Positions 17,283-25,671 of a stretch of 64,000 nt of DNA are shown here, piece after piece. The translations under genes were made by a program, and so were the position numbers. Numbering within the stretch: position 1 is the stretch's first letter; every line of letters starts with the position of its first letter. The stretch is from Actinacidiphila acididurans. GTDB taxonomy: Bacteria > Actinomycetota > Actinomycetes > Streptomycetales > Streptomycetaceae. The notes below the pieces were generated by a model that saw only the letters and a program-made list of their open reading frames with translations, was not told the DNA's origin and did no database searches. The stretch lies in assembly GCF_016918855.1 (NCBI RefSeq), contig NZ_JADKYB010000025.1, positions 1 through 64,000 of the forward strand, in the 5' to 3' direction.

Positions 17283-18380
17283 TCAGACGCCCGTACCGCC
17301 CGTACCGCCCGAGCTGCCGACCGTCCCGCTGGTGTCCTGCTTGATGCCCTGGGTGATCTGGTCCATCACGTCCAGGCCGGGCGCCTGGGGGCTGATGTCG
17401 AAGCCGAAGCGGACCACGACGAGCTTGGAGTGGTCGGTCGGGGACGGGAAGACGAGCGATTCGACGTAGCCGCTGGTGCCGGACTTGGTGACGACCTTCC
17501 ACCGCACCAGGTAGCCCTGCTGACCGGCGACGGTGACGGACTGGGACGCCAGCTCCTGGTGGGAGGTGGTGGCGCCGTAGGTGGAGGAGCCGTACGCGTT
17601 GGCGGCGTTGGGCGCGATGTCCGCTTTGGCGACCTCCTCCGCGGTGCTCCCCTTGGTCTTCAGCGCGGCGGCCGGCTCGGCGAACACCCCGCCGCGCACG
17701 CAGGACTGGGAGGAGCTGCCCGGGCACGGGTAGTTGCCGGTGACGACGTCGGCGCCTATGCCGCTGTCGCCGTTCTCGCCCTGCCAGCCGGAGAGCACGG
17801 GCAGGCTGATCTGGTCGTAGGCGTCCACCGCGTGATCACCGGTGGCCGGGGTGCCGCCGCTTCCGCTGTCACCGCCGCTCCCGTTGCCGCCGCCCGAGCC
17901 GTCCGAGCCGCCGGAACCCCCCGGACCGCCGGGGCCGCCGAAACCGCCCGAGTCACCGGAGCCCCCGTTGCCGCCGAACCCGCCGATCCCGTCGGAGGGG
18001 CCGGGCAGCGGCAGTCCGCGCTGGCCCGGCAGAGTCGTGCTGGGCGACGGGGTGGCGCCCTTGGCGTTGTTGTCGCCGCCGCCGTTGTTGCCGAGCACGA
18101 GGATGCCCGCGACGACACCGCCGATCACCACGAGCGCCATCATCAGCGCGAGCACCACCGTGCCCTTGCGCCGGCCGCCGCCTCCCCCGCCGTTGCCGAT
18201 GACCTCGGCGCCCGGGTACGGGTACGCGTACGGCTGCTGCGCCGCGTCGGGGACCGGCGCCGTGCGGGTGTACTCGGTCCACGCGGTCCCGTCCCACCAG
18301 CGTTCCATGGCCGGGCCGTTGCCTGTCTGCCCCGGTTCTGCGTACCAGCCGGGCGGGGTGTTCGTCGTCACGCCGGTCAC
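17283..18380 (-). CDS. DUF2510 membrane-anchored protein with extracytoplasmic domain
   Basis: Membrane protein of about 365 residues, function unknown. An N-terminal DUF2510 motif (PPGWYAEPGQ...RWWDGTAWTEYTR) faces the cytoplasm. It is followed by one transmembrane helix (VVLALMMALVVIGGVVAGILVLG), a Gly/Ser/Pro-rich linker of about 80 residues (GGFGGNGGSGDSGGFGG) and a folded exterior domain with a possible disulfide (CPGSSSQSC). The start is uncertain: GTG 18380 and GTG 18371 both precede the DUF2510 motif, and the upstream frame to 18464 looks non-coding. Confidence 0.7.
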   Translation of the reverse strand: MTGVTTNTPPGWYAEPGQTGNGPAMERWWDGTAWTEYTRTAPVPDAAQQPYAYPYPGAEVIGNGGGGGGRRKGTVVLALMMALVVIGGVVAGILVLGNNGGGDNNAKGATPSPSTTLPGQRGLPLPGPSDGIGGFGGNGGSGDSGGFGGPGGPGGSGGSDGSGGGNGSGGDSGSGGTPATGDHAVDAYDQISLPVLSGWQGENGDSGIGADVVTGNYPCPGSSSQSCVRGGVFAEPAAALKTKGSTAEEVAKADIAPNAANAYGSSTYGATTSHQELASQSVTVAGQQGYLVRWKVVTKSGTSGYVESLVFPSPTDHSKLVVVRFGFDISPQAPGLDVMDQITQGIKQDTSGTVGSSGGTGGTGV

Positions 18381-18569
18381 TTTAGGACCCGTGGATGAGA
18401 ATCCCGTAAGGGCGGGGGTCACAGGCGGATCACATCCGGACATACGACGCCGGAAGTGACCCATCAGATCCTCGGATCGGCCGATCGGTCACCCCGGCTC
18501 CGTCACCCCGGCTCGGTCACCTCGGCCGGCCCGGGACAGCGGTGAGCGGCGGTCAGTCGCGGGGCTCGG

Positions 18570-19577
18570 TCACGAAGGTCGGTCGCGGGGCCGGCGGGTG
18601 AGCGAGAGCAGGTCCCGGGCGGGTCCGGCGGGGCGGTGGCCGGCCGGCCAGACGGCGTGCAGCGCGCGGGCGAGGTCGAGGCCGGCCACCGGCACGGCGG
18701 TCAGCCGGCCCGCGGCCAGTTCCTCGGCGACGGCCAGTTCGCTGAGCACCGCGGGGCCGGCGCCGCTGATGGCCGCGGCCTTCACGGCGGTGGTGGAGGC
18801 GAGTTCGAGCAGCGGGGCGGCTGGGCCGCCGTACGGGGCGAGGGCGGCGTCGAGAACCTGGCGGGTGCCGGAGCCGGGTTCGCGCAGCACGAGCGCGGTG
18901 GCCGCGACCTCGGCTGCTGGCACGGGGATACGGCGGCGCGCCCAGGGGTGCGGCCGGGCGGCCACCACGAGCAGGCGGTCGTGGCCGATGACGGCGCGGT
19001 CCAGCCCGGCGGGCACCTCGGTGCCCTCGACGAAGCCGAGGTCGGCGGCGCCTTCGAGGACCTGGCCGGCGACAGTGGCGGAGTTGCCGGCGGCGAGCGA
19101 GACGGCGGTGCCGGGGTGGCCGGCGTGCAGGGCCACCAGCCAGCCGGGCAGCAGGTATTCGGCGATCGTCATGCTGGCGGCCACCCGCAGCCGGGAGTCG
19201 CGCCGCCCGCGCAGCGCCCGGGCACCCGCGTCGAATGCCTCGGCCGCCTCGACGATTTTGCGCGCCCACTCGCTGACCAGCGCACCCTCGTCGGTGAGCC
19301 GGGAGCCGCCGGGCGAGCGGCGCACCAGCCGGACCCCGAGCCGCTGTTCCAGGGCCCGCAGCCGTCCGCTGGCGGCCGGCTGGCTGATGCCCAGCGCCCG
19401 GGCGGCCTGCCCGAGGCTGCCCAGCCGGGCGACGGCGAGCAGCAGCTCCAACTCGGCGAGCGCGGGCACGCGCAGGGACAGCGGCCCGCCTGGCACCGGC
19501 TCCGGCACGGCCGGCCCATCCGGCGCCCCGGCCCGGCCCGCGGGTCCGGGCCGGCCGCCACTGTCGTCCCTGGTCAT
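18570..19577 (-). CDS. LysR-family regulator
   Basis: LysR-type regulator of 335 residues. After a Gly/Pro-rich leader the HTH reads LLLAVARLGSLGQAARALG then ISQPAASGRLRALEQRLG; the effector-binding domain follows (LRVAASMTIAEYLLPGWLVAL). It is divergent from a TDT-family transporter with a 70-bp gap containing a LysR-type dyad, so the transporter is the likely target. A second LysR protein at 44770-45720 is similar along its whole length (shared GLGFVE/DLGFVE, HPWARR, REPGSGTR motifs), indicating paralogues. Confidence 0.88.
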   Translation of the reverse strand: MTRDDSGGRPGPAGRAGAPDGPAVPEPVPGGPLSLRVPALAELELLLAVARLGSLGQAARALGISQPAASGRLRALEQRLGVRLVRRSPGGSRLTDEGALVSEWARKIVEAAEAFDAGARALRGRRDSRLRVAASMTIAEYLLPGWLVALHAGHPGTAVSLAAGNSATVAGQVLEGAADLGFVEGTEVPAGLDRAVIGHDRLLVVAARPHPWARRRIPVPAAEVAATALVLREPGSGTRQVLDAALAPYGGPAAPLLELASTTAVKAAAISGAGPAVLSELAVAEELAAGRLTAVPVAGLDLARALHAVWPAGHRPAGPARDLLSLTRRPRDRPS

Positions 19578-19587
19578 AAGGCCAGGT

Positions 19588-19614
19588 TATTACCCGATAG
19601 CCGAGCGGGTGCTA
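19588..19614. promoter_or_regulatory. LysR-type operator between LysR and TDT genes
   Basis: TATTACCCG (19588-19596) and CGGGTGCTA (19606-19614) form an imperfect inverted repeat (7 of 9 pairs) with a 9-bp spacer in the divergent promoter region. A related 30-bp segment, TTAT...CTACC, lies upstream of the paralogous LysR gene at 45730-45759. Confidence 0.5.
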
Positions 19615-19647
19615 CCGGCGGCGAGCGGCCGGGACGAGGGTCGAGGC

Positions 19648-20772
19648 ATGGTCACAGCAATTGCTCCGGCTCCGCGCGCCGCCGATTCCCGCGCGGAAAG
19701 GCTCCGGCACCTCGGGCCGAACTGGTACGCCACCGTGATGGGCACGGCGATCACCGCCAACGCGGGCGTCGCGCTCCCCTACCGCACCGGTTTCCTGCCG
19801 CGGGTGTGCGAGGGGGTGTGGGTGCTGGCGGCGGCGATGCTCGTCGCGGTGCTCGCCGGACGGGCCGTGCGCTGGGTGCGCCACCCCGACGCGGGCGTAC
19901 GGGACCTGCTGGACCCGGCGGTGGCGCCGTTCTACGGGTGCCTGTCGATGGCCATGCTGGCGGTGGGCGCGGGCGCGCTGACCGCCGGGCGGCCGGTGGT
20001 GGGCGCGCACGGCGGGGTGGTGCTGGACGCGGTGCTGTGGAGCGCGGGGGCGGTGACCGGCGTGGTGGTCGCGGCGGGCGTGCCGTATCTGATGATCACC
20101 CGGCACCGGATCGGGCACGACGACGCCACACCCGCGTGGCTGCTGCCGGTGGTGCCGCCGATGGTCGCCGCGGCGCTCGGGCCCGCGCTGCTGCCGCACC
20201 TGCCGGCCGGCGCCGGGCAGGCCCGCGAGGCGCTGCTGCTGGGCTGCCTGGCGATGTTCGGGATCAGCCTGCTGTCCACGCTGGTGGCGCTGCCGCTGGT
20301 CTGGTCGCGGCTGCTGCGCACCGACTCGCTGCCCATCGCGCTGACGCCCGCGCTGTTCCTGGTGCTCGGCCCGCTGGGCCAGTCGGTCACCGCGACCGGC
20401 ACGCTGTCCGACGCGGCGCCGGCCGCCCACCTGCCGGCCCCGTACCCGGCGGCGCTGCACGCCTTCACGCTGCTGTACGGGGTGCCGGTGATGGGCTTCG
20501 CGCTGCTGTGGCTGGCGCTGGCCGCGGCCCTGACGGTGCGCGCGGTGAGCCGAGGCATGCGCTTCTCGATGGTCTGGTGGGCCTTCACCTTCCCGGTCGG
20601 CACCTGCGTGACCGGCGCGGAGGGGCTGGCCCGGCACACCGGGCTGCACGCGCTGTCGGGGCTTTCGGCGGGACTGTACGTGCTGCTGGTCGCCGCCGTG
20701 CTGGCGGCGGGGACGGGCACGGTACGCGGTGTGGTGCGCGGCGAGCTGCTGCCGCGTCACGCCGCCGCCTGA
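19648..20772 (+). CDS. TDT-family transporter (TehA/C4-dicarboxylate/sulfite exporter-like)
   Basis: Integral membrane transporter of 374 residues with about ten hydrophobic helices and the family start HLGPNWYATVMGTAITANAG, which resembles TehA/SLAC1-type channels and exporters. Substrates in the family include tellurite, malate and sulfite; none can be assigned here. ATG 19648 is preceded by GAGGG/GAGG. The reading frame stays open far upstream across the LysR gene, but that is antisense coding noise. Divergence from a LysR gene suggests inducible export. Confidence 0.85.
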   Translation: MVTAIAPAPRAADSRAERLRHLGPNWYATVMGTAITANAGVALPYRTGFLPRVCEGVWVLAAAMLVAVLAGRAVRWVRHPDAGVRDLLDPAVAPFYGCLSMAMLAVGAGALTAGRPVVGAHGGVVLDAVLWSAGAVTGVVVAAGVPYLMITRHRIGHDDATPAWLLPVVPPMVAAALGPALLPHLPAGAGQAREALLLGCLAMFGISLLSTLVALPLVWSRLLRTDSLPIALTPALFLVLGPLGQSVTATGTLSDAAPAAHLPAPYPAALHAFTLLYGVPVMGFALLWLALAAALTVRAVSRGMRFSMVWWAFTFPVGTCVTGAEGLARHTGLHALSGLSAGLYVLLVAAVLAAGTGTVRGVVRGELLPRHAAA

Positions 20773-20799
20773 GCGGTCCGTCGCAGCGGCCGAGCGGGT

Positions 20800-21528
20800 T
20801 CAGCCGAGCGCCGCGGACAGCACCGCGGGCGCTTCGGCGAGCGAGGGCCCGTACCAGGTCAGGTGCCGCCCGCTGACCAGGGCGGCGGGCCGGCCGGGGA
20901 ACGCCTCGGGACCGTCGTCGGCGGTGAAGCGGTACGGCTCGTCGGGCAGCACGACCAGGTCGGCGGGGCGCATCGCGGCCAGGTCGACCCGCGGGTAGCG
21001 CTCGGCGTGGTCGGCGTAGACGTGGTCGACGCCGAGGCGGGCCAGGAGGTCACCGGCGAAGGTGTCGCGGCCGAGCACCATCCAGGGGCGGCGCCAGACG
21101 GGGACGACGGCGGTGCGGCGGCGGGCCGGGGCGGGCAGGGCGGCCCAGGCGGCCTCGGCCGCGTCCAGCCAAGCCGGCCGGGGCAGGCCGCAGCCGTCCA
21201 CCAGCACCCGGTGCAGTTCGGTGAACGCCTGCGGCAGCGACCGTACTTCGGTGACCAGCACCGCGAGTCCCGCGGCGCGCAGCGCGGCCAGGTCGGCGGG
21301 GCGGTTCTCCTCCTCGTTGGCGATCACCAGGTCGGGGGCGAGGGCGGTGATCGCGGGCACGTCCGGGTTCTTGGTGCCGCCGATCCGGGTGACGGCCAGG
21401 TCCGGCGGGTGGCTGCACCAGTTCGTGGCGCCCGCCAGGAGGCCGGGCGCGGTGACCGCGACCGCCTCGGTCAGGGACGGCACCAGGGAGACGACGCGGC
21501 GGAGGCGGGAACGGGGGCCGGGGCTCAC
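20800..21528 (-). CDS. Helical-backbone metal receptor (BtuF/FepB-like fold), no signal peptide
   Basis: Protein of 242 residues matching the periplasmic-binding-protein class III fold: VSLVPSLTEAV at the start, GGTKNPDVPAITALAPDLVIANEEEN in the first lobe, a connecting helix, and the second lobe VPVWRRPWMVLGRDTF. Such proteins normally bind cobalamin or iron chelates outside the membrane, yet this one starts directly with the fold and has no signal peptide or lipobox, so it is predicted cytosolic. GTG 21528 follows GGTGGA. It is divergent from the exonuclease gene (49-bp gap) and converges on the TDT gene with a 27-bp gap. Confidence 0.78.
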   Translation of the reverse strand: MSPGPRSRLRRVVSLVPSLTEAVAVTAPGLLAGATNWCSHPPDLAVTRIGGTKNPDVPAITALAPDLVIANEEENRPADLAALRAAGLAVLVTEVRSLPQAFTELHRVLVDGCGLPRPAWLDAAEAAWAALPAPARRRTAVVPVWRRPWMVLGRDTFAGDLLARLGVDHVYADHAERYPRVDLAAMRPADLVVLPDEPYRFTADDGPEAFPGRPAALVSGRHLTWYGPSLAEAPAVLSAALG

Positions 21529-21577
21529 CGGTCCACCGTACGGCCGGGCTGTCGGTGGGGCGTGCCATGCTGGCGCC

Positions 21578-22510
21578 GTGACGAACCGGACGCCCGGCGG
21601 CCCCCTGATGCTGCTCGACACCGCCAGCCTGTACTTCCGTGCCTATTACGGCGTGCCCGAGTCGGTGCGGGCCCCCGACGGCACCCCGGTCAACGCGGTT
21701 CGCGGGCTGCTGGACTTCATCGCCCGGCTGGTCACCGACCACTCCCCCGCCGAACTGGTCGCGTGCATGGACGCCGACTGGCGGCCGGCGTGGCGGGTGG
21801 ACCTCATCCCGTCGTACAAGACGCACCGGGTGGTCACCGGCACCGAGGGCGCCGAGGACGTGCCGGACACCCTGTCGCCGCAGGTCCCGGTGATCGAGGC
21901 GGTGCTGGACGCGATCGGTATCACCCGGATCGGCGTGCCGGGCTACGAGGCGGACGACGTGATCGGCACGCTGTCCGCGGTCGCGCGCACCCCGGTGCTG
22001 ATCGTCACCGGCGACCGGGACCTGTACCAGTTGGTGGACGACAGCCGCGGGGTGCGGGTGCTGTTCCCGCGCAAGGGCGTCGGCGACCTGGAGGTCGTGG
22101 ACGAGGAGGCGATCCTCGCCAAGTACCGGGTGCGCGCCGACCAGTACGCGGACTTCGCGGCGCTGCGCGGGGACCCGAGCGACGGGCTGCCGGGCGTGAA
22201 GGGCATCGGCGAGAAGACCGCGGCCGAGCTCATCACCCGGTTCGACGATCTGGCGGGGGTGCGCGCCGCCGCCGCGGAGCCGCTGGCCAAGCTGACCCCG
22301 GCCCGGCGGCGCGCCGTACTGGATGCGGCGGACTACCTGGACGTCGCGCCCAAGGTGGTCGGGGTGGCGCGGGACGTACCCGTGCCAGCTGCCACGCACC
22401 GCCTGCCGAGCGAGCCCGCCGACCCGGCCGCCCTGCTGGCCCTGGCCGACCGCTGGGGCCTGGGCGGCTCACTGAACCGGCTGCTGGAGGCGCTGGCGGC
22501 GACGGGCTGA
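21578..22510 (+). CDS. 5'-3' exonuclease (PolA N-domain/FEN-like)
   Basis: Standalone flap endonuclease/5'-3' exonuclease of 310 residues. It contains MLLDTASLYFRAYYG at the N-terminus, the acidic metal-binding motifs CMDADWRP, GYEADDVIG and TGDRDLYQLV, and the helix-hairpin segment DGLPGVKGIGEKTA. The family removes 5' flaps and RNA primers and is distinct from the full PolA gene. The start is probably GTG 21578; ATG 21608 is an alternative with fewer residues. The gene's last 5 bp form the beginning of a 65-bp tandem repeat. Confidence 0.9.
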   Translation: MTNRTPGGPLMLLDTASLYFRAYYGVPESVRAPDGTPVNAVRGLLDFIARLVTDHSPAELVACMDADWRPAWRVDLIPSYKTHRVVTGTEGAEDVPDTLSPQVPVIEAVLDAIGITRIGVPGYEADDVIGTLSAVARTPVLIVTGDRDLYQLVDDSRGVRVLFPRKGVGDLEVVDEEAILAKYRVRADQYADFAALRGDPSDGLPGVKGIGEKTAAELITRFDDLAGVRAAAAEPLAKLTPARRRAVLDAADYLDVAPKVVGVARDVPVPAATHRLPSEPADPAALLALADRWGLGGSLNRLLEALAATG

Positions 22511-22668
22511 CGGCCCGCGGCGGACCACGCGCACCCGCCTCGATCCGATGCGGGAGCGGGGCCGTATCGAGCTGACGGCCCGCCGCGGGACCCACGCGCA
22601 CATGCCTTGGTCCGATGCGGGAGCGGGGGCCGTATCGAGCTGACGGCCCGCCGCCGGACCATGCGTGC
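22506..22668. repeat. Tandem repeat, about 2.4 copies of 65-68 bp
   Basis: Units at 22506-22570, 22571-22638 and a partial one at 22639-22668 each begin GCTGACGGCCCGC and, when complete, end in GGCCGTATCGA. They span the 3' end of the exonuclease gene and the gap before the MFS gene. The repeat may act as a terminator or arise by replication slippage. Confidence 0.75.
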
Positions 22669-22751
22669 CGGTCGGTCACCACTCCCGGCCGCGCCGCCCG
22701 CCCGCGCGCGTCGGGTCCGTACCGCACCCGGCCGTTCCGGGGCCGGTCGGA

Positions 22752-24233
22752 TCAGATGCTTCGTACGCCCCTGCGCAGGCGCAGCGCCGGGGTCCACACC
22801 GCGAGGCCGGCCGCCAGGCCCAGGGCGGCGAACAGCCACCAGGTGTGGTGGAAGGCGGTCAGCAGGCCGCCGGCGCCGGGGGTGCCCTGGACGGCGACGA
22901 AGAGGCTGATGCCGAGGACCGCGCCGAGCTGGCGGAAGCTGGCGTTGACAGCCGAGCCGACGGCGAACCGGGCGGGCGGCAGCGACTGGACGGCGGCGCC
23001 GGACTGCGCGGGCAGCGTCATTCCGACGCCGAGGCCGGTGATCATGGCGGCGGGCAGCCAGTGGGTGAGCCAGTGCGGGTGGCCGCCGGCGCCGAGCGCG
23101 AGGCCGCCCTGCCCGACGGCCCACAGCAGGCCGCCGGCGAGCAGTACGGTCCTGGGTCCGATGGTGTGCGCGAGCCGGCTGGCGCGGCGGGCGACGAGCA
23201 CCACCATCAGCGGGCTGGGCGCGGTCGCGAGCGCCGCGCGCAGCACGGAGTAGTGCCACACCGTCTGCAGGAAGATGATGTTGCTCAGCAGCATGCCGTA
23301 GAAGGCGGCGGCGAACACCAATGTGGCCGCGTTGACCAGGCGGAACTGGCGGACCTTGAAGAGCGCGAGGTCCATCACCGGGTGCCGGGCGGTGCGGGTG
23401 CGCCACAGGAACAGCGGCAGCAGCGCGACGGCCACCGCGAAGGAAGCCACCACGCGCGGGTCGGACCAGCCCCAGGACGGCCCCTCGATGATGGCCAGGC
23501 TCAGCGCGGCGGGCATCGCGGCGACCAGCAGCACACCGAGCGGGTCGGGCAGGCCCGCGGCCTGAGGGTCGCGGCCCTCGCGCAGCAGCCGGCTGCCGGC
23601 GGTCACCACGACCGCGCAGATCGGGACGTTGACCAGGAAGATCCAGCGCCAGTCGGCGTACTGCACGAGGATCGCGCCCAGGGTCGGGCCGATCGCGGCG
23701 GCTGCCGCGCCCATGGTGCCCCAGGTGCCGATCGCCACCGGGCGGCGCGCGGGCGGGAATTCGGGCAGCACCAGCGCGAGCGAGGTCGGGGTGACCAGGG
23801 CGGCGAACGCGGCCTGGAGCGCGCGGGCGGTGATGAGCACCGAGGCGTTCGGGGCCAGCCCGCACAGTGCGCTGGTGACCGCGAAGCCGGCCATGCCGAT
23901 GAGGAAGATCCGCTTGCGGCCGTACCGGTCGGCCAGCCGCCCGGCCGGTATCAGGACGGCGGCGAACACCAGGCTGTAGGCGTTGAGCACCCAGGCCAGG
24001 TGGCCGGTGGTGGTGTGGAAGCTGCGGCTGATGGTCTCGAAGGCGACGTTGACGATCGTGGTGTCGAGGAACACCACGAACACGCCGAGGCTGCTCAGCG
24101 CCAGGACGCGCCACGCGCGCCGCGCGGCCGCCCGGTCCTGCTCGGCCGCGGGTCCCGGCGGGGCCTGCGGGGCCGCGGCCTCGGCCGTTCGTACCGGCTG
24201 TGCCTGCGGGCCGACCTGCTCGCGGATGGTCAT
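22752..24233 (-). CDS. DHA2-family (EmrB/QacA-type) MFS drug exporter
   Basis: Proton-coupled multidrug exporter of 493 residues with about 14 hydrophobic helices. It has the motif LADRYGRKRIF (MFS motif A) in the loop after helix 2 and the DHA-type segment GPTLGAIL in helix 5. ATG 24233 follows GAGGGGCC. It is divergent from an HxlR repressor gene with a long inverted repeat between them, so it is probably induced by a toxic ligand of that regulator. It likely exports an organic cation or antibiotic; the substrate is unknown. Confidence 0.88.
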   Translation of the reverse strand: MTIREQVGPQAQPVRTAEAAAPQAPPGPAAEQDRAAARRAWRVLALSSLGVFVVFLDTTIVNVAFETISRSFHTTTGHLAWVLNAYSLVFAAVLIPAGRLADRYGRKRIFLIGMAGFAVTSALCGLAPNASVLITARALQAAFAALVTPTSLALVLPEFPPARRPVAIGTWGTMGAAAAAIGPTLGAILVQYADWRWIFLVNVPICAVVVTAGSRLLREGRDPQAAGLPDPLGVLLVAAMPAALSLAIIEGPSWGWSDPRVVASFAVAVALLPLFLWRTRTARHPVMDLALFKVRQFRLVNAATLVFAAAFYGMLLSNIIFLQTVWHYSVLRAALATAPSPLMVVLVARRASRLAHTIGPRTVLLAGGLLWAVGQGGLALGAGGHPHWLTHWLPAAMITGLGVGMTLPAQSGAAVQSLPPARFAVGSAVNASFRQLGAVLGISLFVAVQGTPGAGGLLTAFHHTWWLFAALGLAAGLAVWTPALRLRRGVRSI

Positions 24234-24252
24234 CGGGCCCCTCGAAGAGTGT

Positions 24253-24309
24253 GTTGTGATTTCCTACTCACTTCGGCGACGCTAGCAGGAGTGAGTAGCG
24301 AATACCAAC
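24253..24309. promoter_or_regulatory. HxlR-type operator in the MFS/HxlR divergent promoter
   Basis: CTACTCACT (24264-24272) and AGTGAGTAG (24290-24298) form a perfect 9-bp inverted repeat. The symmetry extends to 20-bp arms (24253-24272 and 24290-24309, about 16 of 20 matching) around a 17-bp spacer. It covers most of the divergent promoter space, and both genes would be controlled from it. Confidence 0.7.
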
Positions 24310-24332
24310 TGACCCGGGACTACGCTGGACCC

Positions 24333-24893
24333 ATGACGAAGGACACGGGCATGGAGGCCGGTGGCGTGGCAGCCGTATCGAGCGGTGCGGGCGGCACGAC
24401 CGGTACGGGTGCCGGCCCGACGCGGCCCGACGCCATGGTGATGGCCGCGCAGCCGCTGGCCGTACGGCCGTGCTCGATCGCGGCGGCGCTGGAGGTGGTG
24501 GGCGAGCGGTGGGCGCTGGTCGCGCTGCGCGAGATGGCGTACGGCGTGCACACCTTCGCCCGCATCGCCGGCTACACCGGGGCCTCGCGGGACATCCTGG
24601 CGGACCGGCTGCGCAAGCTGGAGGCCGCGGGGCTGATCGAGCGGCGGCAGTACAGCGAGCACCCGCCGCGGTACGAGTACCACCTGGCGCAGGCCGGCCG
24701 TGAGCTGTTCCCGGTGATGCTGGCGCTGCGCGAGTGGGGCGACAAGTGGGCGGTGGACGCCCCCTCGGTGGCCTTCGAGCACACCTGCGGCCACTCGGTC
24801 GAGCTCGACCTGCGCTGCGGGCACTGCGCGCAGCCGGTCACCCGGGAGAGCCTCACCCCGGTCCGGCCGGAGCGTGTCCCGGAAGAGGCCTGA
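24333..24893 (+). CDS. HxlR-family winged-helix regulator
   Basis: DNA-binding repressor of 186 residues. After a disordered Gly/Thr-rich leader the HxlR core reads CSIAAALEVVGERWALVALREM, with the recognition region RDILADRLRKLEAAGLIERR and wing YSEHPPRYEYHLAQAGREL. The C-terminal extension has a Cys/His cluster (HTCGHSVELDLRCGHC) that could bind a metal. It is divergent from the MFS exporter across an extended inverted repeat and probably represses it. The AlkB-like gene follows 53 bp downstream. Confidence 0.88.
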   Translation: MTKDTGMEAGGVAAVSSGAGGTTGTGAGPTRPDAMVMAAQPLAVRPCSIAAALEVVGERWALVALREMAYGVHTFARIAGYTGASRDILADRLRKLEAAGLIERRQYSEHPPRYEYHLAQAGRELFPVMLALREWGDKWAVDAPSVAFEHTCGHSVELDLRCGHCAQPVTRESLTPVRPERVPEEA

Positions 24894-24946
24894 GCGGCGG
24901 GACACCGCGTCACCCTGGAGTCGTAGGAGCGGGAGGAGTGGTGGTC

Positions 24947-25633
24947 GTGGCGGGACAGCCGGCCGGGCAGGGGTCGTTCGACGCGCTGACGGCCCGGGAG
25001 CGGTCGTATCCGGCGCCGGGGGCCGTTCACGTGCCCGGCTGGCTCTCCCCCGACGACCAGCGGCGGCTCGTGGCGGCGTGCCGGGAGTGGGCGCGCGGGC
25101 CCGTGCCGATGCGGCACACCCGGTTGCCGCGGGGCGGGGTCATGTCGGTGCAGACGGTGTGCCTCGGGTGGCACTGGTCGCCCTATCGGTACACACGGAC
25201 CGCGGACGACGTGAACGGGGCGCGGGTCGCCGCGCTGCCGCAGTGGCTCGCGGAGTGGGGGCGGCGGGCGGTGGCCGAGGCGTACGGGGAGTCGTACGGG
25301 GACGCCGCCGCGTACGAGCCGGACACCGCGCTGGTCAACTTCTACGGCGCCGAGGCGAAGATGGGGCTGCACCAGGACAAGGACGAGCGGGCCGACGCGC
25401 CGGTGGTCTCGCTGAGCGTCGGGGACACCTGCGTGTTCCGGTTCGGCAACACCGAGAACCGGGGGAAGCCGTACACCGACCTGGAGCTGGTGTCCGGGGA
25501 TCTGTTCGTCTTCGGCGGGGCGTCGAGGTACGCGTACCACGGCGTGCCGAAGGTGCTGCCCGGGACGGGCGATCCGGCGACCGGGCTGGCGCAGGGGCGG
25601 CTCAACGTGACGCTTCGGACGACCGGGATGTGA
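24947..25633 (+). CDS. alkB: AlkB-like Fe(II)/2-oxoglutarate dioxygenase
   Basis: Predicted DNA/RNA alkylation-damage demethylase of about 228 residues. The Fe-binding triad is visible as His142-x-Asp144 (MGLHQDKDE) and His198 (YAYHGVPKV), with the 2-oxoglutarate-binding Arg in RLNVTLR. NFYG and the substrate-lid region LGWHWSPYRY fit AlkB. Several GTG codons are possible: 24938, 24941 and 24947. I chose 24947, which is 9 nt after GGGAGGA. It may be transcribed with hxlR. It converges on the XRE gene with a 38-bp gap. Confidence 0.9.
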   Translation: MAGQPAGQGSFDALTARERSYPAPGAVHVPGWLSPDDQRRLVAACREWARGPVPMRHTRLPRGGVMSVQTVCLGWHWSPYRYTRTADDVNGARVAALPQWLAEWGRRAVAEAYGESYGDAAAYEPDTALVNFYGAEAKMGLHQDKDERADAPVVSLSVGDTCVFRFGNTENRGKPYTDLELVSGDLFVFGGASRYAYHGVPKVLPGTGDPATGLAQGRLNVTLRTTGM

Positions 25634-25671
25634 GGGCGCGGGCCGGTCGCGCGAGGCGCTTCGGGCCGGCG

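Noticed and set aside
18598..19647. N-terminal extension of the TDT transporter through the LysR gene
   Set aside because: The added 350 residues are antisense to LysR; a proper ribosome site and family start occur at 19648.
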